64,000 bases of DNA from Acinetobacter sp. ANC 4805 (GTDB lineage Bacteria; Pseudomonadota; Gammaproteobacteria; Pseudomonadales; Moraxellaceae), in NCBI RefSeq assembly GCF_022549495.1, contig NZ_JAKZGD010000009.1, forward strand, positions 91,752 to 155,751. The letters are read 5' to 3'. The notes below the pieces were generated by a model that was not told where the DNA came from, made no database searches, and saw only the letters and a list, made by a program, of their open reading frames with translations. Shown here in pieces: positions 50,915 through 61,687 of this stretch (its first letter is position 1; the number at the start of each line of letters is the position of its first letter). A program made the translations under genes and the position numbers.

Positions 50915-50969
50915 ATTAGCTTGCGATTTAGGTGAAAGATGTCTAAAATCGCAGCTTCGCAATTTGCGA

Positions 50970-51014
50970 CATAACTTTTTAGTTATGACTCCTTGCTTCT
51001 AACTTTTTAGTTAG
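50970..51014 (+). promoter_or_regulatory. Twin hairpins in the rpsF leader
   Basis: CATAACTTTTTAGTTATG (50970-50987) and CTAACTTTTTAGTTAG (50999-51014) are two nearly identical small hairpins ahead of rpsF. The rpsF leader of many bacteria carries an S6:S18-binding RNA, and the GGGGCTGCTTAAACCG segment next to them could be part of it, but I cannot show that. Confidence 0.4.
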
Positions 51015-51042
51015 GGGCTGCTTAAACCGTAAGGAGCTGACA

Positions 51043-51426
51043 ATGCGTCACTACGAAATCGTACTACTGGTACACCCAGACCAAAGCGATCAAGTTGTAG
51101 GTATGGTTGAACGCTATATCTCTCAGATCAAAGAAGCTGAAGGTCAAATTCACCGTTTAGAAGATTGGGGCCGCCGCCAATTGGCTTACCCGATTAACAA
51201 GATTCACAAAGCACACTACATTCTTATGAATGTTGAATGTGGTCAAACGACTCTTGATGAATTAGAAGAATTGTTCCGTTATAACGATGCAATCATTCGT
51301 AACATCATTATCCGTCGTGAAAACGCAATTACTGAAGAATCTTTACTTGCTAAGAGTGCTGAAGAAAAACGTGCGCGTAAAGCTCAACGTGAAGAAGCAC
51401 AACAAGCAATTCAAGAAGCTGAATAA
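51043..51426 (+). CDS. rpsF: 30S ribosomal protein S6
   Basis: The 127-residue protein is a full S6 ([35 protein letters not shown]) with an Ala/Glu/Arg-rich tail. It is first of rpsF-rpsR-rplI and starts behind TAAGGAG. Confidence 0.98.
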   Translation: MRHYEIVLLVHPDQSDQVVGMVERYISQIKEAEGQIHRLEDWGRRQLAYPINKIHKAHYILMNVECGQTTLDELEELFRYNDAIIRNIIIRRENAITEESLLAKSAEEKRARKAQREEAQQAIQEAE

Positions 51427-51437
51427 GGAGAACCTCA

Positions 51438-51665
51438 ATGGCACGTTTTTACCGTCGTCGCAAGTTCTGCCGCTTTACAGCTGAGAATGTTGCGTACATC
51501 GACTACAAAGATATCGACACTTTAAAACAGTACATCACTGAAAACGGCAAGATTGTTCCTAGCCGTATTACAGGTACTAAAGCTCGTTATCAACGTCAAT
51601 TAGCGTTAGCTATTAAACAAGCTCGCTATTTGTCTTTGATTCCGTACACTGACAACCATAAGTAA
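51438..51665 (+). CDS. rpsR: 30S ribosomal protein S18
   Basis: The 75-residue protein has the S18 sequence pattern ([34 protein letters not shown]). It binds next to S6 on the small subunit. It starts behind TAAGGAGAAC, 11 bases after rpsF. Confidence 0.98.
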
Positions 51666-51677
51666 GTGAGGTGAGCT

Positions 51678-52124
51678 GTGGACGTTATCTTATTACAACG
51701 CATTAAGAATCTTGGTAAATTAGGCGACAAAGTATCAGTTAAAGCTGGTTACGGTCGTAACTTCTTGATTCCTCAAGGTAAAGCAGTTGCTGCTACTGAA
51801 GCAAATACTTCTGCTTTTGAAGCACGTCGTGCTGAACTTGAAAGACAAGAAGCTGAAGTATTAGCTGCTGCAAATGCACGTGCTGAACAATTGAACGAAG
51901 TTAACATTGTAATCACTGCGAAAGCTGGTGACGAAGGTAAACTTTTCGGTTCTATCGGTACTCGTGACATCGCTGATGCTTTAACTAATGCTGGTCTTGT
52001 TGTAGACCGTGCAGAAGTTCGTTTACCAAACGGTGCGCTTCGTCACACTGGTGAATTCAACATCGCAATCCAATTGCACCATGATGTTGTTGCTGAAGTT
52101 CTCGTTACGATCGTATCTGAGTAA
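51678..52124 (+). CDS. rplI: 50S ribosomal protein L9
   Basis: The 148-residue protein begins [19 protein letters not shown] and has the RNA-binding N domain ([13 protein letters not shown]), a long central helix, and the C-terminal domain. The start is GTG at 51678 behind GAGGTGA. It ends the rpsF operon before a terminator. Confidence 0.98.
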   Translation: MDVILLQRIKNLGKLGDKVSVKAGYGRNFLIPQGKAVAATEANTSAFEARRAELERQEAEVLAAANARAEQLNEVNIVITAKAGDEGKLFGSIGTRDIADALTNAGLVVDRAEVRLPNGALRHTGEFNIAIQLHHDVVAEVLVTIVSE

Positions 52125-52135
52125 TTTTTGCAAAG

Positions 52136-52164
52136 AAAAGGGCATGTTTTTACATGCTCTTTTT
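52136..52164 (+). terminator. rpsF-rpsR-rplI terminator
   Basis: AGGGCATGT pairs with ACATGCTCT around TTTT, followed by TTTTTTT. Confidence 0.85.
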
Positions 52165-52306
52165 TTATGCCTAAAATTTTATATTTTGAGTACACTCTAC
52201 TTTTCCACCAATTAAACAATTTTCTTCCAATTAAATTCTCCTGTCTGCATCCATTTGGATTAAGATAGTCAGTCGTTACAGTTTCATCTTTTTATTAGGT
52301 CTTGTT

Positions 52307-53752
52307 ATGTCACAGGCGAATGCCAATTTTACGAAAAATTCTCCAAACACAGAGAGTAAAGTGAGTGACTCAGGTCAGTTAAAAGAGTTTCGCACCCCAC
52401 CACATAACCTTGCGATTGAGCAAGCTGTACTCGCGGCATTAATGACGGTTGCCGAATCATTTGAACAAGTCGGTGATTTACTCAAAGAAAATGATTTTTA
52501 TGCAACTCGCCATAAATATATTTATCGTGCAGTTGAGAAACTCGCTCAAGAAAACTCACCCTACGATGCCGTACTCGTCAATGATTGGTTGCTCAAACAA
52601 AATTTGCTAGATGCAATTGGTGGCGAAGAATATTTAATGCAACTTATGGCAGACTCACCATCAAGTTTTTACAATCTTGAAACATATGCCAATAAGATCA
52701 AAGAATTTTCGACACTGCGTAGCATGATCAAAGTGAGCAGTGATATTTTACAAAATGCTTATGATACCAAGGGTCGCCCTGTCAGTGAAATTCTAGATTT
52801 AGCTGAAACCCAAATTTTTTCGCTTGCAGAACAACACAACAATAATAAAAAAGACTCAGGGCCAAAATCGATTAGCTCTGTCACTGCCGATGTAATTTCT
52901 AAACTCGATGAACTTTCTAAACTAGACGGCAATATCACAGGTTTAACCACAGGCTTTTTGGAACTCGATAATAAAACCTCAGGTATGCAAGCTGGGGATT
53001 TAATTATTGTTGCAGCTCGTCCATCGATGGGTAAAACCACCTTTGCGATGAACTTAGTTGAAAGTGTACTGCAATATAACCGCTTACCTGCTCTTGTATT
53101 CTCTATGGAGATGCCAGCAGACTCGATTGCGATGCGTTTGATCTCAGCAATGGGTAAAGTTCATCAAGGACATTTACGTTCGGGTAATCTCGATGCAGAT
53201 GAATGGACCAAAGTCACAGGAACCATTCTTCAATTACAAGAAATGCACCTCTATATCGATGATTCCTCTGCCCTGCCGCCAACCGAACTTCGTGCGCGTG
53301 CGCGACGTATTGCCAAAATGCATGATGGCAAAATCGGCTGTATTATGGTCGACTACTTACAGTTGATGAAAGTGCCTGGCATGGGCGACAACCGTGTAGG
53401 TGAGATCTCTGAAATTTCGCGAAGCTTAAAAGCTTTAGCCAAAGAAATGCAATGTCCTGTAATTGCACTGTCTCAGCTTAACCGTAGTTTGGAGAACAGA
53501 CCAAATAAACGCCCTGTGATGTCGGACTTACGTGAATCAGGTGCAATCGAACAGGATGCCGACTTAATCATGTTTATTTATCGTGATGAAGTCTATAACA
53601 AAGAGTCTAAAGAAGCAGGCACAGCTGAGATTATTATCGGTAAACAACGTAATGGTCCAATTGGTTCAGTTCGTCTTGCCTTTGAAGGTCAATACACTCG
53701 CTTTAGTAACCTTTCACCTGAGTTCTATGCTCAATATGACAATGACGAATAA
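52307..53752 (+). CDS. dnaB: Replicative DNA helicase
   Basis: The 481-residue helicase has an N-terminal DnaB domain (about 30-130) and a RecA-like motor with Walker A ARPSMGKTTFAMN and Walker B IMVDYLQLMK, plus SQLNRSLENRP. It unwinds DNA at the fork. It has a Ser/Asn-rich extension of about 25 residues before the core. No intein is present. alr follows 80 bases later. Confidence 0.97.
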   Translation: MSQANANFTKNSPNTESKVSDSGQLKEFRTPPHNLAIEQAVLAALMTVAESFEQVGDLLKENDFYATRHKYIYRAVEKLAQENSPYDAVLVNDWLLKQNLLDAIGGEEYLMQLMADSPSSFYNLETYANKIKEFSTLRSMIKVSSDILQNAYDTKGRPVSEILDLAETQIFSLAEQHNNNKKDSGPKSISSVTADVISKLDELSKLDGNITGLTTGFLELDNKTSGMQAGDLIIVAARPSMGKTTFAMNLVESVLQYNRLPALVFSMEMPADSIAMRLISAMGKVHQGHLRSGNLDADEWTKVTGTILQLQEMHLYIDDSSALPPTELRARARRIAKMHDGKIGCIMVDYLQLMKVPGMGDNRVGEISEISRSLKALAKEMQCPVIALSQLNRSLENRPNKRPVMSDLRESGAIEQDADLIMFIYRDEVYNKESKEAGTAEIIIGKQRNGPIGSVRLAFEGQYTRFSNLSPEFYAQYDNDE

Positions 53753-53832
53753 TCCTTTACAAAGCTATAACCGCTTCTCATCCCTCTTTTTCAAAGAGGG
53801 ACTTTCTACAAAATCCTAAAGGAGACATTAGG

Positions 53833-54903
53833 GTGCGCCAAGCAACAGTTTATATTGATAGTGATGCACTGCAATATAATTTAAATCGTGTTAAACAACT
53901 TGCTCCACATTCAAAAATTGTCAGTATGGTCAAAGCCAATGCCTATGGACACGGAGTTAAGGACTGTTTAGCCGCCTTGGATGCAACAGATGCCTTTGGT
54001 GTCGCCTGTTTAGAAGAAGCTTTGGAGATCAGGCAACTGGGATATACTCAGCCAATCACCTTGATTGAGGGTGTATTTTCAGAAGATGAAATGCAGCAAG
54101 TGATTGAACACAAACTTGAATGTATTGTTCATCACAATCAACAAGTTGAATGGTTGATTCAGCATAAACAATCTTATAACGCTTTAGGCTTAAAAGTCTG
54201 GGTCAAACTCAATAGCGGCATGAATCGTTTAGGCTTTAAAGTGACTGAAATTATTGATATCATTCAACGTTTAAAAGCAGAAGGTTTTAGCTGTGTCCTC
54301 GCCATGCATTTTGCCAACGCTGATGCCGACCACCCTCTGAATGAACAACAAAAACAACAATTTCTACACGTCAAACAAGCATGTGACCCTATCTTAGCAT
54401 CATGCTGTAACTCTGCTGCGATCTATAAATATCCTGAATTACATTTTGATTTTGTACGTCCTGGGATCATGCTCTATGGGGCAAGCCCATTTGCAGATCG
54501 GAATGTACATGAACTGGATTTGAAACCCGTGATGACCTTGAGTGCAGAAATCATTGCACTTAATCAGATTCAGCAAGGTGAATATGTCGGTTATGGCTCT
54601 AGCTATACGGCTTCATGCGCATCGAATATTGCAATTGTTTCAATTGGTTATGGTGATGGTTATCCTCGTGCCTATATAAAACCCAATTTTGTCACGATTA
54701 ATCAACAGCTCGTTGCTGTCGTTGGACGTGTCAGCATGGACATGATTGCGATTGATGTAACACATATAAATGCTGAAGTAGGAACTCCAGTTGAACTGTG
54801 GGGTAAACATCGACTTGTCGATGATGTCGCTGCTGCAAATGGAACAATCGGTTATGAATTATTATGCCGATTAAGCAATCGACCGATGAGAAAAGTCATT
54901 TAA
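53833..54903 (+). CDS. alr: Alanine racemase
   Basis: The 356-residue PLP enzyme has the Schiff-base lysine K34 in VKANAYGHG and the second catalytic tyrosine in VGYGSSYTAS. It makes D-alanine for the cell wall. The start is GTG at 53833 behind AAAGGAG. A terminator follows that also serves the opposite strand. Confidence 0.96.
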   Translation: MRQATVYIDSDALQYNLNRVKQLAPHSKIVSMVKANAYGHGVKDCLAALDATDAFGVACLEEALEIRQLGYTQPITLIEGVFSEDEMQQVIEHKLECIVHHNQQVEWLIQHKQSYNALGLKVWVKLNSGMNRLGFKVTEIIDIIQRLKAEGFSCVLAMHFANADADHPLNEQQKQQFLHVKQACDPILASCCNSAAIYKYPELHFDFVRPGIMLYGASPFADRNVHELDLKPVMTLSAEIIALNQIQQGEYVGYGSSYTASCASNIAIVSIGYGDGYPRAYIKPNFVTINQQLVAVVGRVSMDMIAIDVTHINAEVGTPVELWGKHRLVDDVAAANGTIGYELLCRLSNRPMRKVI

Positions 54904-54910
54904 AACAGAT

Positions 54911-54940
54911 AAAAAATCCAAGCCATTGCTTGGATTTTTT
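54911..54940. terminator. Convergent terminator between alr and the Anbu gene
   Basis: AAAAAATCCAAGC pairs with GCTTGGATTTTTT around CATT. Confidence 0.9.
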
Positions 54941-54949
54941 ATCAGATCA

Positions 54950-55684
54950 TTACAACCCATAATCAGCGGTAGGTTTCGGTAATTCCTGTAAGCCACGGCG
55001 TAAGGTTTCTGACCATTGTTTACTAATCTGAGTAAAATACGGATCATCCTCTCTAATCCGCTTACCTTCTGGAATTTTAAAACTATCTTTATGATATACC
55101 AATGCATCTAAAGGCAACCCAACTGAAACATTGGAACGCAATGTCGAGTCAAAAGAGATCAATGTACAACGTAATGCATCATCTAAAGGCATACTATAGT
55201 GCAAAGCACGATCTAAAATTGGTTTACCATATTTACTTTCACCAATCTGAAAATAAGGCGTATCGGTGGTTGCACAAATAAAATTGCCTTGAGGATAAAC
55301 ATTATAGAGTTGCATCGCCTCACCTTGGATCTGCCCACCGACCAAGATACTGCACGAATAATTCATTTGTTCTTGCGTATCTGTCGTAATATCTTCAAGC
55401 ACTTTACGCAACGTTTTGCCAACCAATTCGGCAACTTCAAACATGGTATTTGCGCTATATAAATTTGGCTCTTGGTGCAATGCCAACGCATTTTGTAGAT
55501 GACCAATCACGGCTTGTGTCGTTGCTAAATTACCTGCTGTTTGTAGCGCAATAAAACGCTCACCTTCAACCCCAAAGGTATGCAGTTTACGAAATACAGA
55601 AATATGATCGACCCCTGCATTAGTTCGAGTATCACTAATCAATACCAAACCTTGCTCTAATCTTAATGCACAACAATAGGTCAT
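54950..55684 (-). CDS. Anbu-type proteasome-related peptidase
   Basis: The 244-residue protein begins MTYCCALRLEQGLVLISDTR, and Thr2 would be the nucleophile of an N-terminal hydrolase of the proteasome-beta/HslV family. Length and sequence match Anbu, the 'ancestral beta subunit'. Anbu genes are usually near a transglutaminase, an alpha-E protein and a circularly permuted ATP-grasp, exactly the neighbours here. The substrate is not known. It is the last of this operon, 16 bases after the transglutaminase stop region. Confidence 0.9.
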   Translation of the reverse strand: MTYCCALRLEQGLVLISDTRTNAGVDHISVFRKLHTFGVEGERFIALQTAGNLATTQAVIGHLQNALALHQEPNLYSANTMFEVAELVGKTLRKVLEDITTDTQEQMNYSCSILVGGQIQGEAMQLYNVYPQGNFICATTDTPYFQIGESKYGKPILDRALHYSMPLDDALRCTLISFDSTLRSNVSVGLPLDALVYHKDSFKIPEGKRIREDDPYFTQISKQWSETLRRGLQELPKPTADYGL

Positions 55685-55700
55685 CTTTTTCTCTTTACCT

Positions 55701-56480
55701 TCAACAAGCCAAAACTTGAACTACAGACATCATACTTTCCACTCCTCCTTGTTCACGAATACCTCGAATTGGCGCAACATCTAAATAATCACGACCAACT
55801 GCAACATAAATATGATTTTTCGGAGTAAATATCTGATTACTTACATCAAAACAATACCACTCATTTTCCACAAATACCTCTGCCCATGCATGACTGGCAA
55901 GGTGGGGCTGATTTTCATCATAGATATAGCCAGAGACATAGCGAGCTGGTAATTGTAGCGCACGACACATGGCAATTAATATATGTGCATGATCTTGGCA
56001 AACACCTTGCTCAGCATAAAATGCATCAATTGCAGAAGTTGTAACCGATGTACTCTCAGGTTGATACTGAACCTGCTGTAGAATTTTTTCAGATAAAAGT
56101 ACTAAATGCTTGCGATCTTTTACTTTTACAACCGCCTGCGCAAAGTCAAACATAGTTAAATCACAAGATGTTATTGCTGTACGCTGTAAAAAAAGCATGG
56201 GAGAAACATCAATGTCTACATAACCAAGTTCTGTTGCATATAAATCAATTACACCTTGCGCCATAATGGTCAAATAACGATATTCATGTCGCTGCGTTGC
56301 AGTAATCCATAGATTATTAAATGCATCTCGCTGACATGAATATTGTCCTGGCACACTAATATGCCAATTTTCAATATTTTGATGCATAGAACTCTGTGGC
56401 ATCATTTTAATTGACTGCACACTGTTTCGCGCTACCTGTGTATAACGATAGTGCGTTTGGTGATTCACCATGAGTCTCAT
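55701..56480 (-). CDS. Transglutaminase-like protease-fold protein
   Basis: The 259-residue protein has an N-terminal beta domain (MRLMVNHQTHYRYTQ) and a transglutaminase core with the Cys-His-Asp triad: GVCQDHAH, ASHAWAEV and CFDVSNQ. In this cluster the family is thought to act on peptides or isopeptide bonds. Its start overlaps the upstream gene by four bases (ATGA), a sign of coupled translation. Confidence 0.92.
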   Translation of the reverse strand: MRLMVNHQTHYRYTQVARNSVQSIKMMPQSSMHQNIENWHISVPGQYSCQRDAFNNLWITATQRHEYRYLTIMAQGVIDLYATELGYVDIDVSPMLFLQRTAITSCDLTMFDFAQAVVKVKDRKHLVLLSEKILQQVQYQPESTSVTTSAIDAFYAEQGVCQDHAHILIAMCRALQLPARYVSGYIYDENQPHLASHAWAEVFVENEWYCFDVSNQIFTPKNHIYVAVGRDYLDVAPIRGIREQGGVESMMSVVQVLAC

Positions 56481-57079
56481 GAGAATGCCTCAAATTGGTT
56501 TTCCAATTTATATGTAAATGCATAAAACTGATTTAAATAAGGTTGATCTTTTAGGATTTCCCAACTTGGTTGCAAGTCATGCCACCCCAATTCAAACAAC
56601 CGCCCAATAATTGGGTCAATCGAATCTATGGTATGGTCGATATTATGCTGAAATCTAAAATAAGTATCGATTTGCTCGACACATTGCCCAACATGGAAAA
56701 ATAAGAAAATATCGTCTTGCTCTGCTTTTATAATAGCACAGCACTTTTCGATGATCCCCTGAATTGCCTCTCCGTCAGATACCGCATTTTTAATTATATA
56801 ATTCAGTTCAGCATACGCCTGAGCGGTCAATAAACCGCGTAATTCTTGAATATTATCTCGAGCAATCTCAAGCTGACTTAACAAAGAATAAGGTTGTTGT
56901 TGATCCAACATAAACTGATTGAGACTTTCAGCATCATCAATATGCAAGCAAAGTGCTTGAGCAAAATGAGCTGCTTGCTCATCATCACAAAATGGTAAAT
57001 AACTCGCAACATGACCAATTCTGAATAAATAACGACCTAACCAGTAAATATGATGAGCGCTTGAACTAAGTAAAACCAT
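56477..57079 (-). CDS. Short alpha-E (DUF403) domain protein
   Basis: The 200-residue all-helical protein matches the alpha-E domain (SSSAHHIYWLGRYLFRIGHVA). The family is usually about 300 residues, so this is a short version. It lies between the ATP-grasp and transglutaminase genes, and such pairs may build or modify small peptides. It starts behind GGGAGGA. Confidence 0.85.
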   Translation of the reverse strand: MVLLSSSAHHIYWLGRYLFRIGHVASYLPFCDDEQAAHFAQALCLHIDDAESLNQFMLDQQQPYSLLSQLEIARDNIQELRGLLTAQAYAELNYIIKNAVSDGEAIQGIIEKCCAIIKAEQDDIFLFFHVGQCVEQIDTYFRFQHNIDHTIDSIDPIIGRLFELGWHDLQPSWEILKDQPYLNQFYAFTYKLENQFEAFS

Positions 57080-57164
57080 AAATGTCCTCCCTTATAGATG
57101 ATCAAATCCTCCAAAGCACCACACTAAGCCAAGCACTTTGGATTAAAACGTTTAAGGAAAACAC

Positions 57165-58715
57165 TCAAGAACGTAATGTTTCCACGACCCATGTATCTTT
57201 AATCCCACCACCCTGAGAAGAATTAACCACCAAGGAACCCGCTTGCATCGCCACACGAGTCAAACCACCCGGCACAATCTCAGTACGATAAGGAGAACTC
57301 AAAACGAATGGACGTAAATCAATATGTCGCTCAGCAACCCCTTCAGACGTTAATGTTGGTGCAACCGAAAGCGCTAAAGTGGGTTGTGCAATATATAAGT
57401 GTGGTGTTTCAATAATTTTTTGTCTAAATAGTTCAATTTGTTGCTGATCTGCTTGCGGCCCAATCAACATGCCATAACCACCCGAACCTTGAGCTTCTTT
57501 AACGACTAATTTTTCTAAATTATGAAGGACATAATCTAATTGTTCTTGGTCACGACATTGATATGTCGGCACATTATTTAAGATTGCCTTCTCACCCAAA
57601 TAGAACTGGATCATCTGATCAACATAAGGATAAATTGATTTATCGTCAGCAACACCTGTACCCGGTGCATTTGCAATCACAACATTTTTTTGCAAATAAG
57701 CCGACATTAACCCTGCGACGCCTAATGTACTATCAGGTCTAAAAGTCAACGGATCAAGGAAATCATCATCCACACGGCGATAAATCACATCAACTTGCTG
57801 ACGACCACGAATTGTTTTGACAAAGACTCGATCATTCTCAACAAATAAATCTCGACTCGTGACCAATGGCACATCCATTTCACGTGCTAAAAATGAATGT
57901 TCATAATAAGCACTGTTAAAACGACCCGGTGTTAATACCACAATAAGTGGCTTATCCACATAAGCATTCTCTTCTAAAATTGCTCTTAATAAAGTTGGAT
58001 ATTGTTCAATGCCTTGCAAATTATTGCTTGTACATAAATCTGGCATTAGTTTTTGGCTGATCTTACGACTCTCTATCATATAAGAGACGCCTGACGGTGT
58101 TCTTAAATTGTCTTCAAGTACAAAGAAATCACCTTGACCATCTCGAATAATGTCAATGCCGCTAATTTGTGAATAAACTTTCCCTTTAAGATGGTGCTTT
58201 AACATATGTGGTTGAAATGCTTCATGTGCAATCACCTGCTGTGCAGGAATAAGTCCCTCTTTTAAAATATTTTGCCCATGATAAATATCATCTAAAAATA
58301 AATTCAGTGCTTTCACACGTTGCGCACAGCCCGCCGCAATTTTTTCCCATTGTTTCTTTTCAATAACACGAGGAATAAGATCATATGGGATCGTTCGCTC
58401 AGCACCCTCTTGATCGCCATAAACATTGAACGTAATTCCTTGATAAAGGAAATGTTGCTTGGCTTGAACACCTAATGACCGTAACTCATCGAGACTACGA
58501 AGGCTCAACCATTGTTCAATTTTTTTCGAGGCTTCTGCATTAAAACTTTTATCATCTAACATTTCATTAAAAAATTCAGATTTAAGCTGCTCAAATAAAT
58601 TTGGATTGACGTTGAGCTGTGGAATAAATGTAGACGAATGGACTGATACTGCTGCCGTTTGCTCTTGAGTATAATAATCCGCACTGACATGTAGGCTGTG
58701 TTCTTGTTCTGACAT
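57165..58715 (-). CDS. Circularly permuted ATP-grasp protein (DUF404/DUF407)
   Basis: The 516-residue protein has the family pattern ALNLFLDDIYHGQNILKEG, FVLEDNLRTPSGVSYMIESR and VKEAQGSGGYGMLIGP. It should be an ATP-dependent ligase that forms peptide-like bonds. It heads the minus-strand operon with alpha-E, transglutaminase and Anbu genes and diverges from a WYL regulator. It starts behind GAGG. Confidence 0.92.
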   Translation of the reverse strand: MSEQEHSLHVSADYYTQEQTAAVSVHSSTFIPQLNVNPNLFEQLKSEFFNEMLDDKSFNAEASKKIEQWLSLRSLDELRSLGVQAKQHFLYQGITFNVYGDQEGAERTIPYDLIPRVIEKKQWEKIAAGCAQRVKALNLFLDDIYHGQNILKEGLIPAQQVIAHEAFQPHMLKHHLKGKVYSQISGIDIIRDGQGDFFVLEDNLRTPSGVSYMIESRKISQKLMPDLCTSNNLQGIEQYPTLLRAILEENAYVDKPLIVVLTPGRFNSAYYEHSFLAREMDVPLVTSRDLFVENDRVFVKTIRGRQQVDVIYRRVDDDFLDPLTFRPDSTLGVAGLMSAYLQKNVVIANAPGTGVADDKSIYPYVDQMIQFYLGEKAILNNVPTYQCRDQEQLDYVLHNLEKLVVKEAQGSGGYGMLIGPQADQQQIELFRQKIIETPHLYIAQPTLALSVAPTLTSEGVAERHIDLRPFVLSSPYRTEIVPGGLTRVAMQAGSLVVNSSQGGGIKDTWVVETLRS

Positions 58716-58927
58716 AGGAACCTCGTCTCATCATTTATTTATATTTCAAATAAGCAATTTCAATGCCACTTATATAAAACGATTACTTTTTCATCAGAAC
58801 TAAGATCATTCAATAAATTGATGCTTGTTTCAGTCGTAAATACGTAATCTCAAGATGATGTACTTGCTAAATAGTGTTAGTTTTTTTATTGTGTTTGCTC
58901 TAGACCATTGAATTACGTATTACGCTT

Positions 58928-59938
58928 ATGTCATCCGTACAAGAAAAAGAAACTTCCAATAGCCTTTATCGCCAATGGCAAATTTTATCGCGCCTTTCTA
59001 CTGGTAAATGGATGGGAACACGCGAATTACAAGAGACTTTGCAGCGTGAAGGGATTGAAATCAGCCTACGAACCATTCAAAGGGATTTAAATCAAATCGC
59101 ACTGCGCTTTCCAATTGAAAGCAATAAAACTGTACCGCAAGGTTGGCGCTGGCGTTCAGATGCGCCGATTCAAAGCTTGCCACATATGACCAGTTCTCAA
59201 GCCGTCACCTTTATGATGGTTGAGGAGCATTTACGACACTTACTCCCGCCGAGTTTACTTGAAGAAATGACGCCGTGGTTTGATCTCGCAAAACGCAGTT
59301 TATCCACCCAAAACAATGTTAGACAATGGATTAACCGAGTTCGTATCGTTCCTGCAACGCAACCCTTAATTCCACCTATGGTTGATAAGCAAGCCCAACA
59401 AGCAATTTATGAAGGATTATTACAAGACAAACAAATTGAATGTATTTATCGAGCAAGAACCCATCAAGGTGAAGATAAAACTTATATTTTGAATCCTTTG
59501 GCCTTGGTTCAAAAAGGTGCAGTAATTTATTTGATCTGTACTCGTAATGATAAAACTGAAGTACAAACATTTGCTTTGCACCGCTTTAAAGCAGCAACTG
59601 TACTCGATAGCCGTGCTTTACATCCTGTTAATTTTGACATTGATAACTATATTGAATCTGGTGCGCTTGGTTTCCGTGTGGATTACAACAAACCGACTGA
59701 ACAGATTCAACTCAAATTGACGATGACAGAAAATACAGCAAAAAGTTTTTATGAAAGTCAGTTAAGTAAAGACCAAACGATTACACCTTTAGAAGAAAAT
59801 ATCGTTGAAGTATCAGCTACAGTTCCTTTTACGTCTCAACTGGTTTGGTGGTTAAGAAGTTTTGGTAAGAAACTCCTCAATATTGAACCCGCTGCTGTTT
59901 ATAATGCAGTGAGAGAAGTTGAAGAAAATGCCCAATAA
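58928..59938 (+). CDS. WYL-domain transcriptional regulator
   Basis: The 336-residue protein has an N-terminal helix-turn-helix of the DeoR/HTH_11 type (MGTRELQETLQREGIEISLRTIQRD) and a C-terminal WYL domain (IECIYRARTHQGEDK, LICTRNDKTEVQTFALHRF). WYL regulators often sense ligands or nucleic acid. It is divergent from the ATP-grasp operon with about 212 bases between, so it is the likely local regulator. Confidence 0.9.
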   Translation: MSSVQEKETSNSLYRQWQILSRLSTGKWMGTRELQETLQREGIEISLRTIQRDLNQIALRFPIESNKTVPQGWRWRSDAPIQSLPHMTSSQAVTFMMVEEHLRHLLPPSLLEEMTPWFDLAKRSLSTQNNVRQWINRVRIVPATQPLIPPMVDKQAQQAIYEGLLQDKQIECIYRARTHQGEDKTYILNPLALVQKGAVIYLICTRNDKTEVQTFALHRFKAATVLDSRALHPVNFDIDNYIESGALGFRVDYNKPTEQIQLKLTMTENTAKSFYESQLSKDQTITPLEENIVEVSATVPFTSQLVWWLRSFGKKLLNIEPAAVYNAVREVEENAQ

Positions 59939-59972
59939 AAAAGAGAACATTTTCAGTTCTCTTAAATTTTTT
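59937..59972 (+). terminator. Terminator of the WYL regulator gene
   Basis: AAGAGAAC pairs with GTTCTCTT around ATTTTCA, followed by AAATTTTTT. Confidence 0.85.
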
Positions 59973-60270
59973 ATCACTTTTATATTTAAGTTTAGGGTTT
60001 GTTCTTATTATCTTAAACATGTTTAAACCAATTTCGCTCCCCGCCCGATCAAAATTGGTTTGTACCTTTTTCATCACTTTGAATTGAATCAACATTGGCA
60101 TGCTAATTCATATCCATTGTAGCGAATTCTTTTTTTCGTCATCGTTAAACCCTCTTTATTTGAACGTAAAGCTAATATAACGAGGATTTTTTAAGCTGTG
60201 AAATAATAAAGATTGGAATAGAAAGCTGATTTTTTGCTAGGTATTTTAAATATCTAAATCTATAAAATAA
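59973..60270. other. Intergenic stretch between WYL regulator and purA terminator
   Basis: I see no credible gene or RNA in this stretch between two converging genes. A 74-codon minus-strand frame here has no ribosome site or recognisable sequence. Confidence 0.6.
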
Positions 60271-60294
60271 AAAAGCTCCCATCAGGGAGCTTTC
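60271..60294 (-). terminator. purA terminator
   Basis: On the minus strand AAAGCTCCC-TGAT-GGGAGCTTT is followed by TTTATTTTA. Confidence 0.88.
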
Positions 60295-60310
60295 AATCAT
60301 CTAAATCAGC

Positions 60311-61645
<1,335 letters not shown>

Positions 61646-61687
61646 TCATGCTGTTAAAATTGGAAACTAAGTTTTTAAACTTAGCGA

